Part shown: positions 16,846 through 26,289 of the stretch, in pieces
How positions within the stretch are numbered: position 1 is the stretch's first letter
Layout: every line of letters begins with the position of its first letter
From: UBA5072 sp041737175
GTDB taxonomy: Bacteria > Bacteroidota > Bacteroidia > Bacteroidales > UBA10428
Length of the DNA: 64,000 bases
Assembly (NCBI GenBank): GCA_041737175.1
Contig: JBGSSF010000009.1
Coordinates: forward strand, 1 to 64,000
Direction: 5' to 3'
Program-made: the position numbers and the translations under genes
Notes under the pieces: generated by a model
Seen by the model: the letters and a program-made list of their open reading frames with translations, nothing else
The model's database searches: none
Told to the model about the DNA's origin: nothing

Positions 16846-17227
16846 TAAAGCTTACCGTATTGCCATAAATAATGAGCTCTCCTGATACAATGTAAGACCT
16901 GAAGAAATATTTTTCAAAGGGATCCGGTTCAAAGGCAATATCGCAGGAATAATTAAAAGCCGAAGGGCTGCCTGTAAAGGAGACTTTGTCGGAATCCTGC
17001 ACATTCAGAATGGTTGACGTTCCCCAGACAAATCCGTGTTCAGAAATTTGCTCAACAGGACCGTCTGTGATCACAGCATGCAAGCGGGCACTGTTCGGGG
17101 TGATATGATCTGCCGCCAGGGTCATTACCATGGGATATTCAAATAATACCTTTTCCTCCTCCTGGCATCCGGAAGAAAGCAATGCAAGTAAGCCCGCCAT
17201 TGCCAGGGTTAAAGTTTTGGTATACAT
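16835..17227 (-). CDS. Small lipoprotein, stand-alone copy of an N-terminal domain (unit 1, 'L')
   Basis: 130 residues with a lipoprotein signal (LLALLSSGCQEEEK; lipid Cys near 21). The mature ~105 residues align with the N-terminal part of the 910-residue protein at 22226-24958: SARLHAVI...GPVEQISEHGFVWG against ARFNAII...GDIESISEYGFVWD, then KVSFTGSP / KIMVNGSP, and FEKYFFRSYIVSGELIIYG / MEEYYVRPYVKSGDYTVYG. It looks like a fibronectin-III-like or similar beta domain. It overlaps the next gene by 11 bases and heads a three-gene operon. Either the large paralog gained domains or this one was shortened. Confidence 0.75.
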   Translation of the reverse strand: MYTKTLTLAMAGLLALLSSGCQEEEKVLFEYPMVMTLAADHITPNSARLHAVITDGPVEQISEHGFVWGTSTILNVQDSDKVSFTGSPSAFNYSCDIAFEPDPFEKYFFRSYIVSGELIIYGNTVSFNAI

Positions 17228-17312
17228 TATCCTTATACGAATAAATTACCGAATGTAGAAAAATTTCAAATGCCAGAGGTATGAGAAGTTGAAAATGCAA
17301 TTTGTAAATTCG

Positions 17313-17320
17313 TATTTTTG
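17313..17320 (+). promoter_or_regulatory. -7 promoter element for the beta-barrel gene of unit 1
   Basis: TATTTTTG matches TAnnTTTG within the 104-base gap between divergent genes; GTTG lies about 21 bases upstream as a possible -33 box. It leaves a very short leader, which favours ATG codons slightly downstream of 17332. Confidence 0.45.
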
Positions 17321-17331
17321 GATACCCTGTC

Positions 17332-18327
17332 ATGCATATGTCGATGCCTAAAACATGTTTTCTTATTTTTTTTCTGATGCTCTGGTCGCTGCCCGGGCAT
17401 GCACAGGTTGGTTTCCGGCAGGGATACATTGTTAAAAATAATGGTGATACATTAACGGGACTGGTTTTTTATGGCATGAACGGCAGATTTGCAGAGGCAT
17501 GCCGCTTTAAACGATTTGAGATCTTAAGGGAAGTGACTTATGGACCGGATGATTTGCTTGCCTTTGGTTTCAGGAATGGCAGGCATTTTGAATCCAGGGA
17601 TGACGGGAAAAGAAAGTCGTTCATTGAATGTACCGTAAAGGCCTCGAATCAGACGCCCCGTGTACATCTTCTGACCGATTATTCCTTCACCAGAAAACAA
17701 TCACTTTGGCAATTTGGTTTCACGGGGGGATACCAGTTCCTGAAAATTGAAATTCCGGGTCGAACGAACACGAGATTCTTTGACGAAGCGCAGTACAATT
17801 CAACTTTCAGGCCTGCAACCGGGTTATTTATTAACCGCAAATTGTCAAAAAAGTCAGACAATGCTTCCATCGATTTGTCATTCCTCTATTATTCCGATCA
17901 GTATTATGGTTATGCCGAGTATAAAACCGTTAGCGACTGCCGTGATTACATTTCCATTGAATTATCAGGTTTCCAGGTACCTCTGTCTTTGAAATATAAG
18001 TTTGGAGGTCCTAAATACCGTCCGTATATCAGGGCCGGGGCTTATGGAACTATCCTGATTGACAGGTCTTATGGCAGAATTTCTGAACGTCAGTTTGGCC
18101 CGTTGATCTTCACCGAAAGGTACTCTGATTACCAGATCAATAACGACAGGGGTTTTTTAGTTGGAGCCGGTATAGAAATACCACTGGGCCATGCCAGAAA
18201 AGTTTATTTTGAAACTCTTTATATCCGGGGTTATCAGTTATTGGTTTATTCTGAAAATTATGGTGAACCCCTTGACAGCAAGGTGAACAGCAAAGGGTTC
18301 AGTGTTATGCTCAGTGTAAATCTTTAA
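17332..18327 (+). CDS. Outer-membrane beta-barrel protein (unit 1, 'P')
   Basis: 331 residues or slightly fewer; ATGs at 17332, 17338 and 17344 are all possible, the last giving MPKTCFLIFFLMLWSLPGHA. After the signal comes a short domain beginning VGFRQGYIVKNNGDTLTGLV, then about 200 residues of alternating amphipathic strands (GYQFLKIEIPG, SIDLSFLYYSDQYYGY, VPLSLKYKFG, YIRAGAYG) ending in Leu, as in eight- to ten-stranded barrels. Paralog of the gene at 25073, from which it differs by lacking about 60 residues between the N-terminal domain and the barrel. Divergent from the lipoprotein gene. Confidence 0.75.
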   Translation: MHMSMPKTCFLIFFLMLWSLPGHAQVGFRQGYIVKNNGDTLTGLVFYGMNGRFAEACRFKRFEILREVTYGPDDLLAFGFRNGRHFESRDDGKRKSFIECTVKASNQTPRVHLLTDYSFTRKQSLWQFGFTGGYQFLKIEIPGRTNTRFFDEAQYNSTFRPATGLFINRKLSKKSDNASIDLSFLYYSDQYYGYAEYKTVSDCRDYISIELSGFQVPLSLKYKFGGPKYRPYIRAGAYGTILIDRSYGRISERQFGPLIFTERYSDYQINNDRGFLVGAGIEIPLGHARKVYFETLYIRGYQLLVYSENYGEPLDSKVNSKGFSVMLSVNL

Positions 18328-18338
18328 AAAAAAGTGAT

Positions 18339-20228
18339 TTAATTTATTGATTTAATGATGATCATTTTTCGATCGTTTTTTGCAATATCGCTGATGAAAT
18401 GATAGAATTCCGTGTAATTTTCCTTCGGATATGCTGCCTCGTTGATCTCCAGGTTTCGGGTAAAATAGATGAATTTATTGTCGCTTGAAATATGGGTGGC
18501 ATACTTCCCAAATCGTGAATCAACACAGAATGCGTCCGGAAGGTATTCGATTTTGAAACCGATGGGGATTTCAATTTTAACCGTATCGTTCCGCTGGTAG
18601 GAGGTTGAAAGTTCAATATCCGTTGGATCCTCCCATATATAGGAAGTTTTTGACAAAAGCGATGGACTGATGAAAAGCCGGTTACTGCTTTTGGATGAAA
18701 GATCGCGGATCCGTACATCAAAGTTGGCTATTCCATAAGGCACGCGTGTTTTACCAAACGTATAATTTTCCTTTTTAACATTGAATGCCGTATAACCGAG
18801 CAGTCCGGCTAATTGGTCCTTTCTTTCATCCTCCTTGCTCTCCGACATTTCATTCAGCCTTTCATAAAACAATCCGGTCTGGTGCAGTTTAATCCTGACA
18901 TCGGCATCACCGGAACCAAGCAGAATAATCTCCGAATTGGAAGTGATCACGTTGTCATTTTTACCATATGACGGGGTTCTCTGTATCTTTCCTCCTTCGG
19001 GTGTTACCACCAGCACATAGCGGTCCGATGTGAAACTGCCCAGGTAACCGAACGGAGCGGTCTGGCTTGTACATTCGAGCCAGATTGTATCATTTTTATC
19101 CGGAACGCAAAGGATAGCATGGTTGAATTGGGAACCCGGAAAACCGGGTTCAATATTCTCACCGGCTCCGGCATTGACCAGGGTATAGTACGATTCGATA
19201 CCTGCGACCTTCAGAAGTGCTTTCATGTAATTTGACAATGCTTTGCAGTCACCATACCCGTTTTTCGCCACCTGGTCGGCCTGAATGGGCTGATCACCGC
19301 CAATACCAAAGCTGATGCTGAAGTACCGCGTTTTCTTCTGCATATATTCGTAAAGGATCCGGATCTTCTCTCTGGAATCGGGTATGTTTTTCACCAGCGC
19401 CAGGGCTTCATCAGCATACTCCCTGCTTAAAGCATCCCTGCCTTCGATGATTTTGTTAACCCATAAACCATAGGATTTCCAGGTTGAGAGATCACCCGAG
19501 TAACCTCGCAGATTGATCTTTTCAGTAGTCGTGTATAAGGCAGGCAGCGTTCTCTCAACAGCGGGTGCGTAAAGCCTTTGTTCCTTTGCCGGGATATTTT
19601 CTTCCTGCCAGGTAAGAATTAACTTGTTTTTCACCCAAACGCTGTCGGTTGGTGATTTCATATTGCGGGTGCTGTACCGAAAGGGGATCCCCCTGGGAAT
19701 AATACACTGGATACCTGATCTTTCAACAGACATAGAGGTACCAGTGGCAAAGTAGTCGACCGGATTGAGCAAAAGGTCTTCTGTTGACAGGCGAAAGGAA
19801 TACTCAATGGTATAAGGATAGTTGTACGATGGAAACTTAAATACTTTTACCCGGCTTTCATCCAGGTACTCCGGCCCGCTGAAATCCTTAATATCCAGAA
19901 GTTCATTTCTTTTTAAGGTCCATACCTGTTTACCATTTTCATCATACGCGCTCGCCCTTATCATGGAAACATGGGTCAGATCGGTATACCTGATCGGCAC
20001 GTAGTTATAGCTTTCAGCATTCTCATTGAGCAGGGTAACGGCCAGTTTATAATCAATGAATGCGGTGTTCTCATCCACGATGGTCAGTTTTTTCTGATAG
20101 GAACGAACGACGGCATCTGCTCCGATACGCAAAAGCGGAGGGATTGAATCGGATGGATATCGTATCTGGGCATATCCTGCAGGAAGTAACAGAAAGAATG
20201 CTGTCAGGCTGATGAAAAAAGGCTTCAT
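18339..20228 (-). CDS. DUF3857/transglutaminase-like protein, catalytic type (unit 2, 'B'')
   Basis: 629 residues; signal peptide MKPFFISLTAFFLLLPAGYA. Close paralog of the gene at 12965: both begin the mature part with RYPSDSIPPLLR- or YPYDSIPTHLR-like sequence and share DARDFSGPEKLSD / DIKDFSGPEYLDE. Cys is kept in NGYGDCKALSNYMKALL and His in FNHAILCVP; the third position is IWLECTSQT, where Glu may serve. It starts 11 bases after the upstream gene's stop, so it is the last gene of the operon L'-A'-B'. Probably periplasmic; reaction unknown (transglutaminase folds also act as proteases or peptide deamidases). Confidence 0.8.
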   Translation of the reverse strand: MKPFFISLTAFFLLLPAGYAQIRYPSDSIPPLLRIGADAVVRSYQKKLTIVDENTAFIDYKLAVTLLNENAESYNYVPIRYTDLTHVSMIRASAYDENGKQVWTLKRNELLDIKDFSGPEYLDESRVKVFKFPSYNYPYTIEYSFRLSTEDLLLNPVDYFATGTSMSVERSGIQCIIPRGIPFRYSTRNMKSPTDSVWVKNKLILTWQEENIPAKEQRLYAPAVERTLPALYTTTEKINLRGYSGDLSTWKSYGLWVNKIIEGRDALSREYADEALALVKNIPDSREKIRILYEYMQKKTRYFSISFGIGGDQPIQADQVAKNGYGDCKALSNYMKALLKVAGIESYYTLVNAGAGENIEPGFPGSQFNHAILCVPDKNDTIWLECTSQTAPFGYLGSFTSDRYVLVVTPEGGKIQRTPSYGKNDNVITSNSEIILLGSGDADVRIKLHQTGLFYERLNEMSESKEDERKDQLAGLLGYTAFNVKKENYTFGKTRVPYGIANFDVRIRDLSSKSSNRLFISPSLLSKTSYIWEDPTDIELSTSYQRNDTVKIEIPIGFKIEYLPDAFCVDSRFGKYATHISSDNKFIYFTRNLEINEAAYPKENYTEFYHFISDIAKNDRKMIIIKSIN

Positions 20229-20239
20229 GATACTTGTGA

Positions 20240-22195
20240 TTAATGATTTTGACCGGTCTGCAGGATAACCATCTCATTGGTTTTTTTGACAATCTGAGTA
20301 AAGAACTCGCGGAATGACGGGTATTCCCGTGGTTCAATCCAGGTTTTTGACAGGTCGAGTTCACCATCTACCGAAAGCATATTGCCTACGGAAGATATTT
20401 TATACGTGAAGGAGGCATCGTCGTTTGGAAGAACAAGTCTGACGCTTTTCGGCAATTCGCTTATTTTAAAGGATTCCGGCAGATGATAAACGCAGGTTAA
20501 GCTCGAAAATTCAGGACAACCCAGGTCGATGGGATAAACCCGTTCTTCTTTTATCCAGTTGTTCTCGAGTGATTCGAACAGGTTGTATGCAGGCCGGAAA
20601 TAGGAGAATTCCTTGCCGGAATGCACCAAATGGTCAAGTTCCAGGGTAAAGGTCAGAACAAGCGGTTTGTTAATGTCAAGCAAGTTTTGTGTTGTAATGC
20701 TGCTGAATTTCATGTTACCGAAAGAGGAGAGTTTTTCCTGCCGGATCCCTTCTTCACTCTGGTTGTAAATAAGTCTCCGGAATTCAACGGCATCATAACC
20801 GTCGAGGGTGATTGTTGCCTGTCCTTTGATTGTGCCGTTTTCGTCAAGGGTGAGATCATAAAACTCTCGCATATGGTTTTTTTCATTGTTGAGCAGCTTG
20901 ATCCACTTCCCGTTTTTCTCGCTGAGCACCCATCCTTCTTTATTCAGGCATTTAAAGGGAAGCATACCCAGAGGTCTGAATTTATCCGTGGCATCCAGAA
21001 GATACTCTTTTCCGTCAATGGTTGCCAGGCAAACCATGTAATCCAGGTCGCCGGTGAGCGCCACGAAAGGATTAAGGCTTCCGTTTTCCCGTGTGCTCAG
21101 AACGACCGGATCGGCAGAAATCCCGGCCGTACGAAGCATATTGATCAGGATGGTGTTGATATCTGCATTATTCCCGGTTTTATCACGGTAGGCAATTCTT
21201 ATGGATTCATAGGGTATGCGGCGGTCAAATCCGTTCCATTTGATGCGTTCCTTGACATGGTCATACAGGGCCTGCGTCTTTTCCAATGCGGTTGTTTTGC
21301 CTGTAATGATCTGGTTGACATCCTTGCCGAACATAGCTGTGTTGTTCAGTTGGCTCCCGAAATCACTGTTGGTCAGAAGATCCGTAGTCATTTTTTTATA
21401 GGACGGGGCTACTTCAAAATACCTGCCCCCGGGGAAATCCACAGAACTCAGTGAAAAACTGACGCCGGGAAAATATTCGCCGTTTTCTGGCATAAAGGGT
21501 TCAGGCTGCAGGGGAGGCAGGTGGTTGCCGATCCAGTGATATACATCAAAGGCCGTGGAATAGGTATCGTAAAAGCCTTTCTGTTTGTCGTGGGATTGGA
21601 CCACTTTGTCGTATCCACGATAGTTCAACGAATATTTGAAAAACTCGGGTATTACAGCCCAGAATTCGACGTGACGGACAGGCACGGATCGCTGAAACCG
21701 GAAGGGCACAAACCTTCGGATCTCGTCCTGCGTCAGTTTGTAGGAATATTCGATAATGGATCCCTCCCTTACCTGGGGCAGCGCAAACCGTATGGTATTC
21801 TCCCACAGTGAAGTGCTTTCTTCGTAGAATTGCTTTTTGCCAACCGGCATTTCCTCGGGTTTGTCATTCACCAGGTTATAGGTCGAAGCTTGAAGTTCTG
21901 ACAGTTTATCTTCTTTGGCATATTCAATCATCACATTTCCGAAATCGTACCCTGCGGGTTTGAAAATCTTGATTCGCACATGCCGGGTGACTTCCACCTT
22001 GAAACCATTGTTATAGATCAGCTTGGCCGATGCAAAATCACAAAGCACGACCGCTTCGGCGCCTTTTTCCTGCGGGTAGGGTTGCATTTCGAGGTCAGCA
22101 CGGGACACTGCACCAAAAGTGATGGGGGAGGTTTGGGAGTTGATTGTTAAGCTTATAGAAGACAAGATCAACAATATCAGGACCTGAATTTTCAT
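20240..22195 (-). CDS. DUF3857/transglutaminase-fold protein without Cys-His (unit 2, 'A'')
   Basis: 651 residues with signal peptide MKIQVLILLILSSISLTINS. Paralog of the gene at 14857 over its whole length (VLCDFASAKLIYNNGFKVEV / VLCDYATAKMIYDNGSRIEF). The Cys site reads GNNADINTILINMLR and the His site LDYMVCLATI, so both catalytic residues are missing here too, while YLLDATDKF is kept. Loss in both copies means the change predates the duplication. It lies 30 bases after the TIG/Kelch lipoprotein and 11 before the catalytic-type gene. Confidence 0.8.
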   Translation of the reverse strand: MKIQVLILLILSSISLTINSQTSPITFGAVSRADLEMQPYPQEKGAEAVVLCDFASAKLIYNNGFKVEVTRHVRIKIFKPAGYDFGNVMIEYAKEDKLSELQASTYNLVNDKPEEMPVGKKQFYEESTSLWENTIRFALPQVREGSIIEYSYKLTQDEIRRFVPFRFQRSVPVRHVEFWAVIPEFFKYSLNYRGYDKVVQSHDKQKGFYDTYSTAFDVYHWIGNHLPPLQPEPFMPENGEYFPGVSFSLSSVDFPGGRYFEVAPSYKKMTTDLLTNSDFGSQLNNTAMFGKDVNQIITGKTTALEKTQALYDHVKERIKWNGFDRRIPYESIRIAYRDKTGNNADINTILINMLRTAGISADPVVLSTRENGSLNPFVALTGDLDYMVCLATIDGKEYLLDATDKFRPLGMLPFKCLNKEGWVLSEKNGKWIKLLNNEKNHMREFYDLTLDENGTIKGQATITLDGYDAVEFRRLIYNQSEEGIRQEKLSSFGNMKFSSITTQNLLDINKPLVLTFTLELDHLVHSGKEFSYFRPAYNLFESLENNWIKEERVYPIDLGCPEFSSLTCVYHLPESFKISELPKSVRLVLPNDDASFTYKISSVGNMLSVDGELDLSKTWIEPREYPSFREFFTQIVKKTNEMVILQTGQNH

Positions 22196-22225
22196 AAATG
22201 AGTCAGTATCAGTTTTATTTTGCAG

Positions 22226-24958
22226 TTATTCATAATCCGGATCATATTCCAGGATTGCTATTGTTTCTTCATATCCGGATTTCCCTCCGCATATGTAACC
22301 CTTTGAGTCATAAGTTACACTATATGATGCATATCTGGGATAGGGGATATCCAACAGTCTTTGCCACTGGTCGCTGGAGGGATCATATCGCCAAAAATCA
22401 GAATGTGGCATTATCCAATCATAAATAACATAATTGTCACATCCCGTTCCAAAGTATATTCTGTTGTTAATTACAAAACCCGTAGCCAGGTATTTTTCAT
22501 TTCCCGGAAAATCATTCATTCTGAGCCAGGTTCCGTTAACAGTATTGTATTCCCATACCATTTTGCCGTCAATGACATAAGCTTTTTCATTCACTGCAAA
22601 CGCAATTGCCCTACCTGAGGGACCACCGGGATATTCTCCTAGGTATGTCCAACTATTGCTGGATACATCATACTCCCAGAAATCCTGAAAATTCAGACCC
22701 CCACCCATATAACATTTGTTCCCAACTGAAAAATGGAATGCGGATATTCTTCCATTCCCTCCAAAATCATTCAGTTTCGTCCAGGTTCTGTCGGTGAAAT
22801 CAAACCTGTAAAACTCTTTTGTATACTCATCTGGATAATTTTTACCCAAACCGAAATATCCGATATCACCCACATTAAAGGCAATTCCACCCATATTGCT
22901 GTAAAAAGGACAACCGAGGAATATCTGGTGATCACCTCCCTGGAACGAAAAGCGTTGATATTCATTTTCAAAGTCCGGACCTCCAAAAGCCCATACAGCT
23001 CCATCATAGAGAACAGCACTCGCATAAGATTGTCCATCGATCAGATCGTCACGCAAGATCCAGGGACTTTGGCAATAGACTGCGTTTGGAGAATATGATA
23101 AAAAGGCGCCGGAATACAAATAGATCATGTAACTACTTCTATACAAATTTGTAACCTTGAACTGGATTTGATTTGTACTTGCAGAAATTGCGTCTAATAA
23201 GTAATTGCCCATTTTGACCCTATTCCTTTCAGGGATGGGATGAAAATTATTACCTGATATTGTCACAATGTCACCGGGTCTCACCGAAAGTGGTGATACT
23301 GAGAGTATCTCAGGCTCAAAAATGCTAAATGTACTGGTTGAGTATAGTTCTCTACCGCGCGTTATTACCACCACCCAATTATTTGAACCAGCTTCATAGG
23401 GAACTTTTACCTTTATTTGGCTTTCAGAGGCCTCAATGATCTCACAAATTCCTCCGCTCATTGTTACCAAAAGGTCATCCGGATCAAAACCTTCTCCTGA
23501 AATGGTGACGACATCGCTATAGAAGCCTTCCTTGGGAAAAAAATCAAATATCGCCGGATTGGCTATGGTAAGTTTATCGCTGGTAATTATACTCTTGTTT
23601 AAAACCGAAATTTCAACCTCAGCCGGTCCATTCGAAAGTCCTTCGGGAATATATACAGAAAGAGTCTGTGGATTAACAAACGGGGCATAGGAGTTCAGAT
23701 CGTTGATTTTTATAATGGTTGCCCCATCCTTGAAATACTTTCCCTTGATCTGTACATAATTCCCTGACGCTGCCATGGAAGGCGTAATATCATTAATTAT
23801 CGGACCATTTAACGATAGAACGGAAGGGTACTGGCAATTCACAATATCAATTTGAGCTGTAAGCTGGCATTCATGACTTGAAGTATTTGGCACTACGCAC
23901 CTGATTCTGTCTTTATGGACTTCAATAAGGCTCGCCTGGGTATTGGAGAACAAAATTTTATTGTTGCCTGCGGCCGGATGAAATACCCCGAAAACCGTAA
24001 TCGTGTCATTCCAGCCAAATGACATCGGAGTTATCGAGTTTATGCAGGGTTCAACCATATGAACCCTGTCGGGTGCGGCAAGCTTTTTGCCGTCAATCAT
24101 GAGATAAACCGTAACAGAATCCGAATAAACAATTGTATTTGGAACAATGATCTTAATGTTGCTTTCATTGTTTCCCAGAACAACAGCATTGGTATTCTCA
24201 ATCTTGAAACCAACAGCATGCGTGGAAAATGGGAAAATGCCGGTCAGTTCAATCGTATCTCCCCAGGTTATGTCTGTTTTGTCGATGTTGATGATCCTCC
24301 CCGGCACGATCAGGGTAAATGCTTCCGAGGCTGTGCTCCTGTTCCCGTATATCTCAACCGCGATATAAATGCTTAATTGGGTTAAACCGCCAGGAATGAT
24401 TACCTGCAAGGAGTCATTTGTGCAGTTTGTGATTCTTCCTTCCAACTCCCCAAATAGTACCCTGTTGGTACCTGCCTGATTACTAAAATTTCTGCCGTAA
24501 ATGATTATCGTATCCCCCCAGGTGGCCGATTTGGGTTCAAAGTCCGTAATTTCAGGTGCCAGACTCCCGAGACTCCTGAACTTAACAATTTCACCGTAAA
24601 CCGTATAGTCGCCCGATTTGACATAGGGTCTGACATAGTATTCCTCCATGGCTTCCAGGGCAAAAGATACTTCACAGGAAAAACTTTCCTGATCCGGACT
24701 TCCATTGACCATGATCTTTTCAGCGTATTGCAAATTCAAGTTATTGTTGGAATTGTCCCATACAAAACCATATTCCGAAATGCTTTCAATATCACCGCTG
24801 ATAATGATTGCGTTGAACCGCGCGCCTTCTGTGGTAATGTTATTGACCGCCTGGGTCCTGATGGCGGGATAATCCCGTTCACGGACTTCATCTTTATCAC
24901 AGCTGAATAAAAGCAAAACACCGGGAATGATGAGAAAAAGAAAAGGCCTGATATGCAT
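22226..24958 (-). CDS. Large lipoprotein with TIG repeats and Kelch-like propeller (unit 2, 'L'')
   Basis: 910 residues. Lipoprotein signal MHIRPFLFLIIPGVLLLFSC, with lipid Cys at 20. Residues ~30-130 match the stand-alone 130-residue lipoprotein of unit 1. About 135-630 are a series of IPT/TIG immunoglobulin-like domains, shown by repeated phrases such as FEPKSATWGDTIIIYGRNF, ITPSMAASGNYVQIKGKYF, FFPKEGFYSDVVTISGEGF and VSPLSVRPGDIVTISGNNF. About 630-910 form Kelch-like repeats (AFHFSVGNKCYMGGGL, AIAFAVNEKAYVIDGK, ATGFVINNRIYFGTGC, SVTYDSKGYICGGKSG). This fits a surface or periplasmic binding protein. First gene of the unit-2 operon. Confidence 0.85.
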   Translation of the reverse strand: MHIRPFLFLIIPGVLLLFSCDKDEVRERDYPAIRTQAVNNITTEGARFNAIIISGDIESISEYGFVWDNSNNNLNLQYAEKIMVNGSPDQESFSCEVSFALEAMEEYYVRPYVKSGDYTVYGEIVKFRSLGSLAPEITDFEPKSATWGDTIIIYGRNFSNQAGTNRVLFGELEGRITNCTNDSLQVIIPGGLTQLSIYIAVEIYGNRSTASEAFTLIVPGRIINIDKTDITWGDTIELTGIFPFSTHAVGFKIENTNAVVLGNNESNIKIIVPNTIVYSDSVTVYLMIDGKKLAAPDRVHMVEPCINSITPMSFGWNDTITVFGVFHPAAGNNKILFSNTQASLIEVHKDRIRCVVPNTSSHECQLTAQIDIVNCQYPSVLSLNGPIINDITPSMAASGNYVQIKGKYFKDGATIIKINDLNSYAPFVNPQTLSVYIPEGLSNGPAEVEISVLNKSIITSDKLTIANPAIFDFFPKEGFYSDVVTISGEGFDPDDLLVTMSGGICEIIEASESQIKVKVPYEAGSNNWVVVITRGRELYSTSTFSIFEPEILSVSPLSVRPGDIVTISGNNFHPIPERNRVKMGNYLLDAISASTNQIQFKVTNLYRSSYMIYLYSGAFLSYSPNAVYCQSPWILRDDLIDGQSYASAVLYDGAVWAFGGPDFENEYQRFSFQGGDHQIFLGCPFYSNMGGIAFNVGDIGYFGLGKNYPDEYTKEFYRFDFTDRTWTKLNDFGGNGRISAFHFSVGNKCYMGGGLNFQDFWEYDVSSNSWTYLGEYPGGPSGRAIAFAVNEKAYVIDGKMVWEYNTVNGTWLRMNDFPGNEKYLATGFVINNRIYFGTGCDNYVIYDWIMPHSDFWRYDPSSDQWQRLLDIPYPRYASYSVTYDSKGYICGGKSGYEETIAILEYDPDYE

Positions 24959-25072
24959 TTTACGTAACTGATTTAAGGTTCCTAAAATATATATTATTTC
25001 GATAATTGATACTGAATTTTATTAATGTCACAATTTTTTGTATGTTTAAAACCGCAGATTTAACTGTTTTTT

Positions 25073-26233
25073 ATGAGAAAGATACTTTTAGCAGCCATCA
25101 TCGGTTTTTTTTCATTTTTTGCAGTTCCTGCACAGACCGGGTTCAGACCTGGCTTTGTCATAAAGAACAATGGGGATACGCTGAATGGCCTTGTGGACTA
25201 TACAACAGATGCAAAATTTGGCAAATCCTGCACTTTCAAGCGTTTTGACATTGCACAGATTATTACCTACAGACCTGATCAGATAAAGGCCTATGGTTTT
25301 GATCATGGCCGTTATTTTGAATCAAAAAGAAAGGGACGGAAGCCGGCTTTCATGGAATGCCTGCTGAAGGGAAAAACAAGTGTATACATCGATCCGGGCA
25401 AGGATAAATCTACAGTTTACCTGGAGGAATCCTCCACCGGTTTCTATCAGCTCAAAAGGGGAAATAGCCAGTTTACGGGTGTGGATTATGATGCCCGTGA
25501 TATTGCGGAAAAAGTCAAAACCTCCGCCCGGGAATCCGGTGAGCCTTCCCGAACATTTTCACAAACTCCGGAAGTCACTATTTTTCATGACTTCTCAATG
25601 ACCAAGACCAAATCCACTCAAATCGGTATTGCTGCCGGATACCAGTTTTTAACGGTTGGAATACCCGGAACGGTTTTCAGCAAGTATTTCACGGATGCGG
25701 AGTATAATGCCAGCTTTCGACCGGCGATCGGTATTTATTTGAATAAGAGATTATTTCGCCATTCCGACCTATTGTCCCTGGATCTCGCTTTTTTGTATTT
25801 GCAGGACAACTACTATGGCTATTCAACTTATGAGTATCTGGATGATATTTACATCAATGACATCCTGATAGATCTTTCATCTGTGCAGGTGCCGCTGTCG
25901 TTGAAGTTCAGATTTGGGAAAGGTAAAATTCATCCATTTTTTAAAGCCGGGGTTTACACATCCTTGGATATGGATGCATCTTTCATTCGGTATGAAGACA
26001 GGCTGGAGGGCGGTACAGAGGTATACAGCGACCATTACTCCGAATACAATCCCGGGCCGGAAATGGGGTTCCAGGGCGCCCTGGGCCTGGAATGGCATAT
26101 CGGATCAGCCCGCATCCTGTCCTTGGAAGCAGGTTACCAGAAAGGCAAAAGTGAGCTGACATCATCCGTTCCCCGCTACAATACAACCATCCAAACAGAC
26201 TGCATTTCGTTCCAGATAAGAATTAATCTATAA
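25073..26233 (+). CDS. Outer-membrane beta-barrel protein (unit 2, 'P'')
   Basis: 386 residues; signal peptide MRKILLAAIIGFFSFFAVPA. The N-terminal TGFRPGFVIKNNGDTLNGLV is shared with the unit-1 copy, as are CTFKRFDI and the barrel strands GYQFLTVGIPG, SLDLAFLYLQDNYYGY and VPLSLKFRFG. It has an additional ~60-residue charged segment (around 105-165) before the barrel. Divergent from the TIG/Kelch lipoprotein across a 114-base AT-rich gap. Likely an outer-membrane partner of the neighbouring lipoprotein and transglutaminase-like proteins; this is inferred from conserved order. Confidence 0.75.
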   Translation: MRKILLAAIIGFFSFFAVPAQTGFRPGFVIKNNGDTLNGLVDYTTDAKFGKSCTFKRFDIAQIITYRPDQIKAYGFDHGRYFESKRKGRKPAFMECLLKGKTSVYIDPGKDKSTVYLEESSTGFYQLKRGNSQFTGVDYDARDIAEKVKTSARESGEPSRTFSQTPEVTIFHDFSMTKTKSTQIGIAAGYQFLTVGIPGTVFSKYFTDAEYNASFRPAIGIYLNKRLFRHSDLLSLDLAFLYLQDNYYGYSTYEYLDDIYINDILIDLSSVQVPLSLKFRFGKGKIHPFFKAGVYTSLDMDASFIRYEDRLEGGTEVYSDHYSEYNPGPEMGFQGALGLEWHIGSARILSLEAGYQKGKSELTSSVPRYNTTIQTDCISFQIRINL

Positions 26234-26289
26234 ATCAACAATTTAAATTGATAAGCCATTTTTCCAACTGCCTGATGGAAATTTCTTAT

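Noticed and set aside
20621..21454. Long plus-strand frame (277 codons) inside the non-catalytic transglutaminase-like gene
   Set aside because: It lies opposite a clear secreted protein with a paralog; codon pattern and lack of start context mark it as a shadow.
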